Shown here piece after piece: positions 9,589-18,995 of a DNA stretch of 64,000 nt. Both the position numbers and the translations under genes were made by a program. Each line of letters begins with the position of its first letter. Position 1 is the first letter of the stretch. The notes beneath the pieces are model-generated. The model had not been told where the DNA came from. It did not search any database and was given only the letters and a program-made list of their open reading frames with translations. The DNA is from an uncultured Methanobrevibacter sp. GTDB taxonomy: Archaea > Methanobacteriota > Methanobacteria > Methanobacteriales > Methanobacteriaceae. The DNA is taken from contig NZ_CAMJUE010000005.1 in assembly GCF_946408925.1 (NCBI RefSeq), positions 1-64,000 of the forward strand, read 5' to 3'.

Positions 9589-10779
9589 TTACAATAACTT
9601 TTTCATGGAATCTTCAAACTTATCAGTAATGACTTCCCAATCGTTTGATTTGACATATTCACGGGCATTTTGGGCAATCCCATCATACAGATTGTTTTCA
9701 AGAATTTCACTGACCTTATCCAAAACCTCAGAGGCCTCCTGAATGTATTCTATTCCATGACCGTATCCGAATTCCTTTGAAAGGCCCGGCAGTTCGGTTG
9801 CGATTACAACCTTTTTCATAGCCAGATATTCGTAAATCTTTATCGGCACTATATCCTGCATTATCGGCTCGTCAATGTGTGCAGGCAATAGGCAAAAGTC
9901 GGCAGAGGCCAGAAATTCAGGAATCTTTTCAAATGGCTGCTTTCCAGTTAAAATCAACTGGTCTGCCATGTCATAATCGTCACGGATTTCACACATCTCA
10001 TCATATGCGTCTCCGTCACCGACAACAAGTATCTTATAGTTTGGATACTTATCCTTAGCCTTACCAAGTGCCCGTGCAAGCTCCTTCATTCCTGCAAACT
10101 CATATATCCAACCCATAAAGAAAAGGACAATGTCATCACTAGCTATGCCATATTCCTCACGTATTCGTGAGTCATCCAAATCAGGATCATAGCTTGAAAG
10201 GTCTATTCCGGCATCAATCAGTATTGTTGAGTTTTCCTTAGCGCCAACGGAATATGCGAATTCCGACAGTTTCTTGTTTATTGTAATGACAAGATCGGCA
10301 TTTCTGATGGTTTTTTCAGTGAAAAACTGTCCAAGCTTCTGGAATGCCTTTTCAGGAATCAGTGCATATATGACATCAATGAAGTAGTATACGAATGGAA
10401 TGCCATGCTTTTTAGCGAGTCTTGATGCATTGTATGAGTTCAATATCCCCAATGCGAGAATAACGTCAGGTTTAAACTCTTCAATCTGATGCTCTATTTC
10501 AAGTTTGTGAGTAAAGAAAAGTGTTGCATAGTTAAGGCCCTTGATTTTGATGAATTCCGGTCTTATGACTTGGATGTGAGTGTTTTCCTTGATTTTACTT
10601 ACATTCTCATAGACTTCCTTGTGGTATATCAGGCCGGTGTCATCATCGCTTGGCCAGTCGATGGGATAGTCAATGACCTTTATCTGGTGGCCACGCTCGG
10701 CCATTCTCTCCATCAGGTGATGCTGCTGGTGAGGGTTTCTCTCCAACCAGTCGGATTCCTGAACAACTAAAATTTTCAC
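9589..10779 (-). CDS. Glycosyltransferase (GT4-like)
   Basis: LFFMGWIYEFAGMKELARALG ... PIKIYEYLAMKKVVIATELPGLSKEF. Confidence 0.8.
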   Translation of the reverse strand: MKILVVQESDWLERNPHQQHHLMERMAERGHQIKVIDYPIDWPSDDDTGLIYHKEVYENVSKIKENTHIQVIRPEFIKIKGLNYATLFFTHKLEIEHQIEEFKPDVILALGILNSYNASRLAKKHGIPFVYYFIDVIYALIPEKAFQKLGQFFTEKTIRNADLVITINKKLSEFAYSVGAKENSTILIDAGIDLSSYDPDLDDSRIREEYGIASDDIVLFFMGWIYEFAGMKELARALGKAKDKYPNYKILVVGDGDAYDEMCEIRDDYDMADQLILTGKQPFEKIPEFLASADFCLLPAHIDEPIMQDIVPIKIYEYLAMKKVVIATELPGLSKEFGYGHGIEYIQEASEVLDKVSEILENNLYDGIAQNAREYVKSNDWEVITDKFEDSMKKLL

Positions 10780-10836
10780 AAATGCTTATTTGCATTTAAA
10801 TAAATATATAAGTTTCTTTTAATAGAATAATTAATT

Positions 10837-11238
10837 ATGAAAATGCCTAATGAACTGGATTCAAAATTATTGGCTCCCTGCGGGATTAATTGTATCAGTT
10901 GTGAGAAATTTCAAAATCCATGTGCCGGTTGTTTAATCAGCGATGATGGCAAGAGCAAGGCGAGTCTGAAATGCAAGATCAAGGCCTGTTTTGACAAGAA
11001 GAACTTCAGCTACTGCGGACGATGCAGCGAGTTTCCATGCCCCTTGATGAAAAAGCACTCCAAAAAGTATGTTAAAAGGCATGGTTTAAATACATTAGAT
11101 AGTGCAAAAAGAATCAAGACAATGGGAATCGGCAGAATGATGGCGGAAGACCGCAAGAAGTGGCTGTGTCCTGAATGTGATGGGGTTGTGAAATTCCAAA
11201 CCGGAAAGTGTTCGGAGTGCGGATTTCAAATCGAATAA
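10837..11238 (+). CDS. DUF3795-like cysteine-rich protein
   Basis: LAPCGINCISCEKF...CAGC...YCGRCSEFPC plus C-terminal zinc ribbon. Confidence 0.7.
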   Translation: MKMPNELDSKLLAPCGINCISCEKFQNPCAGCLISDDGKSKASLKCKIKACFDKKNFSYCGRCSEFPCPLMKKHSKKYVKRHGLNTLDSAKRIKTMGIGRMMAEDRKKWLCPECDGVVKFQTGKCSECGFQIE

Positions 11239-11433
11239 ATGAAATATATAATTGATTTAACAGACAGTTCCAATAATAACATTCAAGATTATAAAGGATA
11301 AATCTTATTAAATTGAATCTAATTTAAAAATAGTAAAAAATGATGTATGTGACATACATCAATTTATTTTTTAATAATATTTTTGCCGTTTAGATGATGC
11401 ATTAGACATCATCCCCATGAAATTTGCTGGCAT

Positions 11434-14400
11434 TCAAGCCGGAATTTCTGAATCTGGAACACTGTATCCATAGGTCACTTTGAATGTTCTGGTAGTGGAG
11501 TTAATCAATGATCCGATTGAAATATCAATCTTATTGTTTTGTGGTTGATAATCACTTGAATTGAATGCAAATGTGCCCACACCAGCAACAACATTGAAAT
11601 TGACTTCAACTGCATCATTCAATGTCGCATACATGTCAAATACTGGAAGAATTGAATCAAACACTCCATTTTTATAAAACATTATACTGTAATTGCCCGG
11701 ACTGTTGCAGGTCATGTTGAATTCGATGTTTGTAGTATTAATTCTCGGACACATTGTTCCATAACCTACAACACCACTATCATTGTCCCAGGTAACCAAA
11801 TTATTTGTTCCATACCAGTTAGCTTCCAATTGAAGTTTTTTACTAGGGTCAGTTAACCCACCTCCATAAATACCAAATGGATTTGCACTCATCTCTCCAA
11901 GAATCATCATACTTGGACCCCTTGCATTTCTATATATTGCATTGTCAGTTACATGAGGTTTTAGAGCATTTTGTGCAAGATCATAACCTGCATTGAATCT
12001 TATTCCTTCAAGCACATTATCTGTTATTGTATTTTGGGTGATGACGATACCTGTTGAGTAGTTTGCATCAAGGGAGATTCCCAAATGATTTGCATAAATA
12101 TGGTTATGATTAATGGTGACATTTACGGCAGAATTATTCAAGAATATCCCATATCCACTTGGGCCTTCGGGAACTGTCATTATATACCACCCTGTTTGAT
12201 TGAATATGGTATTGTTGGCAATTTCAGTGTTTGCAACACCAAAACCATATTTTATACCATAGTTATTCTCTTTTAAAGTGTTATTGCCAATTACAATGTT
12301 TGAAGATTCCTGTGCGAATATTGCACTTTCAAATGATTTAACATTGTTTTTAGACAATTTAACATTAGCTGCTTTTGTAACTGAAATGCCATATCCCGGC
12401 ATGTTAACGGTTCCTGCAGCATATTGAGCAAGTTTAGATGAATCTAAAACATTTGAAATGATATTGTTTTCAATATTCACATTATTTGCGGAATCTATGA
12501 CAATTGCATCACCAGAGTTTCCCCTGATTGAAAATCCAGTGATATTCACATTATCCCCAGTAATGCGAAATACTGGACCCTTAGCTTTGGCAATCAAATC
12601 AGTTGCATTTGAAGAATAGATATTTAAAGCTTTATTTATATTCAATGAAATATCTGAATATCTGTCACCTAAAAACTCAATATCAGAGCCGTTTGAAGCA
12701 TGATTTAATATATTTTGAATTTCCTCATTTGGCAAATTATCATCCACAAATACAGTGCCCAATTTAGTTGAGACTGTAATTTTATTAGTGCTGGAAGTCT
12801 CCTTGTACTGATCATTGCCTGTGAATCTAACAATTACATCATAGGTTCCCTCTGTCAAACCATCAAGACCTATAATAGCATTGCCTTGTGAATCAGTGGT
12901 TTTTGTATAAGTTGAACCATTCACATCAAATACAATGCTTTTACTTGCAAGTGAATTGCCTGATGTGTCTTTTAAAGTAACCTGATAATTTTTTTGAGCA
13001 TCACGAGCAAATGTTTTATCATAGCTAGTTATTTGAGTTGGTAATTTAGAAACAATTATTTTACCAGTTGCCTTTGAAGCCTTATATGTTCCAGTTCCCT
13101 TATAGTTTACATCAACATTATAAGTATTTTCAGTTGCAAAATTAACACCCACACTAGCATGACCTTTGCTATCAGTTGTTTTAGTGAAAGTTTTGCCATT
13201 AACCTTAATTGTTAATTTTTGTTTAGACAAGGCTTTGTTTCCTACTTTTAAAGTAACAGTATAAGTTTTTGACTCCTTAGGAAGTAATGAAACAGAGGGA
13301 GCAGTGATTTTAGTGGCTGTTTTAGCCACAATAATTTTACCATTGGATGATGCTTTTTTATAAATTTTACTTCCTTTATAAGTTGCCTTTACCTTGTAGA
13401 TTTTTAATTTGGAAAATTTAACTTTAATCTTAATTTGGCCTTTGGAATTGGTCTTTTTAGTGTATTTTTTACCATTGATTTTGACAACCACTTTTTGTTT
13501 AGATATTCCCTTTGCATTCTCATCCTTTAAACTGACAGTATAATATTTAGCGGTTTTTGGAGGAATTACAAGATTAGGAGTTGACAATTTAGCTTTTTTG
13601 GAGGAATACTTGACAATTATCTTATTTGTTTTGATAACTGCATTGTATTTGTTGTTTCCTTTGTATGAAATAATAACCTTATAGGTTTTCTTGTTTTTGT
13701 TGAATTTGAGCTTGACTTTAGCAACACCTTTTGAGTCAGTGATTTTAGTATAGGTTTTACCGTTGACCTTAATTGTTACTTTTTGATTTGCCAATGCATT
13801 GCCTGAAGCATCTTTTAAAGTAACTGAGTAATATTCAGCCATTTTTGGAACCATGTTCAAGTTTGAAGATACGATTTTTGTAGCTGTTTTTTTAACGACA
13901 ACCCTTGCTTTTGAATAAGATCCATAATAGTCAATATCCCCATCTCCAGCATAACTTACTGTGATTGTGTAAGTTCCTTCCTTTGCCTCATCAATAACAA
14001 TTTGAGCTTTACCATTATCATCTGTTAGAATATTGTAATTTTTAGAGTTAATGTTGAAAGTTAGTGCTTCACTCTTGAGAGGATTTCCTGATGCATCAGT
14101 TAAAGTTGCAATAAATACATGATTTGAATTGGGATAAGTATTTACGTCTGAAACTGCAATTGTTGTGTTTGATGGAATTCCAGGGATATTTTCATCACTG
14201 ACAGATAATGTTTTAGAAACTTTGTCGTCGAAATTGCTACCTGGTGTTGGAAATACTGCAGTTATGACGTTTCCGGTTTTTGAAAATTCATCAGCATAAA
14301 ATCTGACTGTTGCAGTACCGTTTTTCATCATGACTGTTTTATAAACATCCCCTTCTTGTGGAGCAGCAGTCTTGCCAACCTTATTAATGTAGAATGTGAC

Positions 14401-15846
14401 AGGAACTGAACTGATATCTTTAGCGACATTTCCGTTTGCATCAACAATTGAAATAGAATATATTCCCTTTTTAACCTGTGTTATTTCACTTAATTCCAAT
14501 TCCAAACTTGGTTCTGCACTGGACCATATTTTTTTAGGTGCAGAATAGATATTCGGACAAAACACATATTCATTTATTTCAAAGACATGCCCTAAAAACA
14601 TTATCCCCTGATGACCGTAATAATCACCGCCACTTCCAACATAAGAATAAATGTCTTTATCTGCATCATAGGAATAATCCCCACTTCCCGGGCGATATTC
14701 GTATACCTGTGTCCAGACTGGACGGTCCACATCTCCTGAGCCGAAACCTCCATAATTAACCATATAATTATTTGTGATCATTTGTAATTTCGGACCTTTT
14801 GTTGCAAATGCACTGTTTTGAACATGGAAATCATTGAAAATTTCCCATTTGAGATTCTGATTAAAGAAATTGCCTTTAATTTCAACCAATGTAATCTCAT
14901 AATCAATATAAACACCATTGTTCTTGTTAAATGAAATGTAATTGCTCAAAATATAGACATTATTTGCTGAAGTGATGTTGATTCCATTACCATTTTCAGT
15001 CAGATTATTATATTTTACTGTTAATTCACTGCCTTTTCCTGAAAATGAGATTCCTGCAATTTTATTTTTAGAAATATCATTTGAATCGATTGATGTTTTA
15101 GTAACATCAATCATGTTTATTCCATAATTACAGTTATATGCCTGTGAATTTTTCACAACCAAATTTTCACTGCCCAATGCATTTATTCCGTTTATGGAGT
15201 TATGGACAGTTACATTGTCAATTACAATGCCATTAGTATTTTCCAGCCTGATTGAATCTGCCACATCATTCGTTGCAATGTCACAATCCTTGATTGTAAC
15301 ATCTGATGCACCCTTGACTAGAATTCCATAACCTTCATTTTCAGTAATCCTTAAATCATCATTGATAAATGTGAATCCCTGAATTACAGTTCCACTGGCT
15401 TTTGAAGTTAAATAAAATATCCCCTGATGGTTAGAAGTTGCCTTTGAAGAACAAGGATCAAGTGTTGTACCGACATTACTTATAATAGTTAACTTTTTAT
15501 TTACAACAAAATGACAGTGCACATAACTTCTACCATTAATTATAATGGTATCACCATCACTTGCTCCATCTATTGCCTTTTGAATGGTAGGTGAATTCAT
15601 TTCATTGTGATTTTGCTCAACTTCATCAACTACAATGACATTTGATGATAAAACAACAGAATTATCACATTCACCTAAATTTTCATTAACAGTATTCTCC
15701 TTTAATTGCAATTCATCAGTGCTTTCTAAATTCACATCTGATGAATCTGTAGTTAAATTATTATTCTCATCCACTGCTGAAACAGAACCTAAACACAGCA
15801 ATAACAATATGAATGAAAACATTATAAAAATTTTTTTACTTTTCAT
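11434..15846 (-). CDS. Adhesin-like protein: two right-handed beta-helix regions and about six Ig-like repeats
   Basis: Signal peptide; parallel beta-helix repeats (NNIxxN...); repeated 'KVTIKVNGKTYTKITDSKGVAKVKL' units. Confidence 0.85.
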   Translation of the reverse strand: MKSKKIFIMFSFILLLLCLGSVSAVDENNNLTTDSSDVNLESTDELQLKENTVNENLGECDNSVVLSSNVIVVDEVEQNHNEMNSPTIQKAIDGASDGDTIIINGRSYVHCHFVVNKKLTIISNVGTTLDPCSSKATSNHQGIFYLTSKASGTVIQGFTFINDDLRITENEGYGILVKGASDVTIKDCDIATNDVADSIRLENTNGIVIDNVTVHNSINGINALGSENLVVKNSQAYNCNYGINMIDVTKTSIDSNDISKNKIAGISFSGKGSELTVKYNNLTENGNGINITSANNVYILSNYISFNKNNGVYIDYEITLVEIKGNFFNQNLKWEIFNDFHVQNSAFATKGPKLQMITNNYMVNYGGFGSGDVDRPVWTQVYEYRPGSGDYSYDADKDIYSYVGSGGDYYGHQGIMFLGHVFEINEYVFCPNIYSAPKKIWSSAEPSLELELSEITQVKKGIYSISIVDANGNVAKDISSVPVTFYINKVGKTAAPQEGDVYKTVMMKNGTATVRFYADEFSKTGNVITAVFPTPGSNFDDKVSKTLSVSDENIPGIPSNTTIAVSDVNTYPNSNHVFIATLTDASGNPLKSEALTFNINSKNYNILTDDNGKAQIVIDEAKEGTYTITVSYAGDGDIDYYGSYSKARVVVKKTATKIVSSNLNMVPKMAEYYSVTLKDASGNALANQKVTIKVNGKTYTKITDSKGVAKVKLKFNKNKKTYKVIISYKGNNKYNAVIKTNKIIVKYSSKKAKLSTPNLVIPPKTAKYYTVSLKDENAKGISKQKVVVKINGKKYTKKTNSKGQIKIKVKFSKLKIYKVKATYKGSKIYKKASSNGKIIVAKTATKITAPSVSLLPKESKTYTVTLKVGNKALSKQKLTIKVNGKTFTKTTDSKGHASVGVNFATENTYNVDVNYKGTGTYKASKATGKIIVSKLPTQITSYDKTFARDAQKNYQVTLKDTSGNSLASKSIVFDVNGSTYTKTTDSQGNAIIGLDGLTEGTYDVIVRFTGNDQYKETSSTNKITVSTKLGTVFVDDNLPNEEIQNILNHASNGSDIEFLGDRYSDISLNINKALNIYSSNATDLIAKAKGPVFRITGDNVNITGFSIRGNSGDAIVIDSANNVNIENNIISNVLDSSKLAQYAAGTVNMPGYGISVTKAANVKLSKNNVKSFESAIFAQESSNIVIGNNTLKENNYGIKYGFGVANTEIANNTIFNQTGWYIMTVPEGPSGYGIFLNNSAVNVTINHNHIYANHLGISLDANYSTGIVITQNTITDNVLEGIRFNAGYDLAQNALKPHVTDNAIYRNARGPSMMILGEMSANPFGIYGGGLTDPSKKLQLEANWYGTNNLVTWDNDSGVVGYGTMCPRINTTNIEFNMTCNSPGNYSIMFYKNGVFDSILPVFDMYATLNDAVEVNFNVVAGVGTFAFNSSDYQPQNNKIDISIGSLINSTTRTFKVTYGYSVPDSEIPA

Positions 15847-16013
15847 ATTCTCCCACTATTTCAATTAATTATCAATATATAATAATATAACTATCGATAT
15901 ATTTAATATATTTGGTTTAGATTTACAAAAAAAGTTTTATTAATAATTTTTAAATTATTGATTTGAAAGTTATTTCTTAAAGAAAAAAGTTGATGTATGA
16001 AATCAATCATACA

Positions 16014-18929
16014 TTACTTTTTAATTTTCAATGTTGTTTTAACATGTGAATTTAAATATTTGACAACAATAAAATATTTTCCCACTTTAAGATTTTTAAA
16101 AGTGACTTTAGCTATTCCCTGTTTATTTGTTTTTGCACTATAAGTTTTACCTTTGATTTTAAATGTAATCTTTTTTCCAACAATGGATTTTCCTTTAAAA
16201 GTTTTTAAAGCTGCAGAATAGGTGATTTTTCTAGATTTTTTCTTTGAGATATTCTTTGCCTTTAAAACATTTTTAACAGTAATTGTATTTTTTAGAGTCT
16301 TTCCATCACAGATAGTGTAGATATTATATTTTCCAGGGGCTAAACTAAATATTTTTGAAACATGACCGTTTTCATCACTTTTTATTGTATAAGATTTTCC
16401 ATTGATTTTCAAAACAACCTCAATTTCACTGCCCACAACACCATAATCATCTACAACCTTGAGCTTAAATTGTTCTTTGTCACCATAATCCACTATCAAA
16501 TTTTTATTATTCTCTACATTATAGTGATTTTCAACAATATCCAATGATAAATATTGATTATTAACATTTGCAGTTATGGAATTGAATTTTGGCATCAGAA
16601 CAGAATATTCTAATGAAGCATTTGAAATTAAAGATTGATAATTATTCAAATTAAAAACTACTTTGAAATTAGGTAAGATTTCAAGATTATCCAAATTATA
16701 ATAAATATTGTCTTTATTAATTACCTTATTAAAAGATACTAAAAAATCACATGATTTATACTGGATTAGTGGTGTCTGATTAATGAAATCCATTTGAATC
16801 CATGTGAAATTGTCAACAGCATTGAAATTAAATAATTTACTAAAATCAGGATTATTAACTCCCCACCAATTGTCTTTCAAGTTCAATTCATCCCATGTCT
16901 GATTAAATATTGAGAATCCGTTGGAATCATGATTATCATATATTATTGAGTGGGAAATTGTTGTAGTCCGTCTTGCAATTACTGCCCCGCCATCACCGTC
17001 GGCAGTATTATTTTCAAAAACAGATCCTGAAACTGTTAGATTACCTTTATTGTCAATTGCACCTCCGTTTCTTGTTGCCTTATTGAATGTAAAGTTTGAC
17101 TTGAGAATAATTAGTTTACCTCCATTATCAATAGCTCCTGCACCATATGCCTGATTTTTATCGAATACTGAGTTTTCAATAGTCATATCTCCACTATTGT
17201 CAATAGCACCTCCATAGCTTTTAGCCTTATTGGAAATGAATTGAGTATTGTTAATGTAGACATTTGCAAAGGAGTTAAAAATGCATCCCCCTTCATCTGA
17301 ACCTTTATTTAAACTAAAATTTGAATTTGATATGTTAACATCACCGGAAACTAGAAAAATTACGCCGTAACTTTTAGTAATCTCATTGCGGACAAACCTA
17401 GAATTGTTTATTTTTAAATCAGAAGTGGAATATATCGCAGCAGCCTGAGATGCTTTATTTAAATTAAATTCCGATTTTTCGATGTTGACATTACCCCGAT
17501 TAAATACTGCTCCCGCATTTTCGGCACTGTTGAAATTTAAATTAGAATTTATTAAAATTGATTCCCCTAAATTATAGATTGCCCCACCTTCATAAGCGGA
17601 ATTTTCGTTAAATTCAGTATTTTGAACTTTAACAATATTTTTATTATAAATTGAACCACCATAATAAGCAGAATTATTGTCAAACAATGCATATTGAGCT
17701 TCAAACTTATTCTTATTGTATACCGCACCACCGCAATAAGCGGAATTATTGTTAAATTTTGCATTTGAAATTTTGATATCCGCTAAACCGGCATAGATTC
17801 CCCCTCCATACTTTGCACCATTATCATTCAAAATAATATTTTTTAACACGGATGAATAGTCATACTCACAATATGATATTCCCCCTCCATAATTAGAAGC
17901 ATGGTTGTTGGTTAAATTAATGTTAGTCAATGTTAAAATGCCTCTTAAGATGCCGATTCCTCCGCCGTCATTTTCAGCAGAGTTATTGATTATTCGTGTG
18001 TCTTTAATTCTTAAATCTCCACCAACATCAACGAAAAATCCTCCACCATCAAATGCAGTATTATTTTCAACAATGCAATCATAGACCCTCATTCTGTACT
18101 GTGATATGAATAATCCTCCGCCCTGATAGCCTGTGTTATTAACTATGATTGAATCATGAACTGCACATTCACCCCAACTTTTAATTCCCCCACCTAAATG
18201 GCCTGCATAATTATTATAAAATTTAGACGTATAAATTATCATTTTTCCACGATTGTTATACACTCCCCCACCACGTTCCGAAGTGTTATTAAAAAAGATT
18301 GAATTGGCAACTATGAATTGTCCGAATCTATTGTAGATTGCCCCACCTTCATTTGCAGCATTATTGGTGAAAGTGGAGTTGTAAATGTTCAAGTCACAGT
18401 CATAGTTGTCAATTGCTGCACCCACAGCCGCCTTGTTATTATCAAATAATGAATTATAAACAGTTAATTTAGAACCTGTTGTTGTATGAACCGCACCGCC
18501 ATATGCATTATTATTTATAATAGTGAGATTGAATAGTGATAAAATTCCGCAATTATATATTGCTCCACCATCCCCATCGGAATGGCCGTTGGCCAATGTC
18601 AAATTGATTAAATCAACATTAACATTTGGAGACACTACAAAAATATTGGATTTATCACTTGCATTTAAAATAGCGTTTCTGCCATCAATTGTTATGTTCT
18701 TAGTGATTTTAATTGAGGATCCATTGCCCAAATAAGTTTTATTTTCCAGTTTTACGGAATCTCCAGGATTCGCATCATCAATTAAAACTTGAATTTGGTT
18801 AAAATTATAATCATCATTCTCATCAGTCATGTTATCATGAATAGTCAAATCATCTGCACTGACTGCATTAATAATACACATTGAAACGACAATAAAACAG
18901 AGAAATATTATAAAATGAGTTTTGGTTAT
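16014..18929 (-). CDS. Adhesin-like protein, polymorphic beta-helix repeats (NNSAxxGGAI) with C-terminal Ig-like domains; apparent ATA start
   Basis: Repeats; in-frame signal peptide ITKTHFIIFLCFIVVSMCIINAVSADD upstream of first ATG (18881); SD GGAGGGG at 18941-18935. Confidence 0.7.
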   Translation of the reverse strand: MTKTHFIIFLCFIVVSMCIINAVSADDLTIHDNMTDENDDYNFNQIQVLIDDANPGDSVKLENKTYLGNGSSIKITKNITIDGRNAILNASDKSNIFVVSPNVNVDLINLTLANGHSDGDGGAIYNCGILSLFNLTIINNNAYGGAVHTTTGSKLTVYNSLFDNNKAAVGAAIDNYDCDLNIYNSTFTNNAANEGGAIYNRFGQFIVANSIFFNNTSERGGGVYNNRGKMIIYTSKFYNNYAGHLGGGIKSWGECAVHDSIIVNNTGYQGGGLFISQYRMRVYDCIVENNTAFDGGGFFVDVGGDLRIKDTRIINNSAENDGGGIGILRGILTLTNINLTNNHASNYGGGISYCEYDYSSVLKNIILNDNGAKYGGGIYAGLADIKISNAKFNNNSAYCGGAVYNKNKFEAQYALFDNNSAYYGGSIYNKNIVKVQNTEFNENSAYEGGAIYNLGESILINSNLNFNSAENAGAVFNRGNVNIEKSEFNLNKASQAAAIYSTSDLKINNSRFVRNEITKSYGVIFLVSGDVNISNSNFSLNKGSDEGGCIFNSFANVYINNTQFISNKAKSYGGAIDNSGDMTIENSVFDKNQAYGAGAIDNGGKLIILKSNFTFNKATRNGGAIDNKGNLTVSGSVFENNTADGDGGAVIARRTTTISHSIIYDNHDSNGFSIFNQTWDELNLKDNWWGVNNPDFSKLFNFNAVDNFTWIQMDFINQTPLIQYKSCDFLVSFNKVINKDNIYYNLDNLEILPNFKVVFNLNNYQSLISNASLEYSVLMPKFNSITANVNNQYLSLDIVENHYNVENNKNLIVDYGDKEQFKLKVVDDYGVVGSEIEVVLKINGKSYTIKSDENGHVSKIFSLAPGKYNIYTICDGKTLKNTITVKNVLKAKNISKKKSRKITYSAALKTFKGKSIVGKKITFKIKGKTYSAKTNKQGIAKVTFKNLKVGKYFIVVKYLNSHVKTTLKIKK

Positions 18930-18995
18930 TTAAACCCCTCCAATGAAAGAATCTAAAAAAAGAAAAGAATAAAAGTAATAAAAAATATTACTTAT

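Noticed and set aside
13200-13900. Repeats in the adhesin gene as a CRISPR array
   Set aside because: Repeats are in-frame ~85-codon Ig-like protein modules, not short direct repeats with unique spacers
14538-14759. Plus-strand ORFs antisense to the adhesin and other long genes (e.g. 14538, 20514, 32279, 40721)
   Set aside because: Low-quality translations antisense to well-supported genes; no SD/family support
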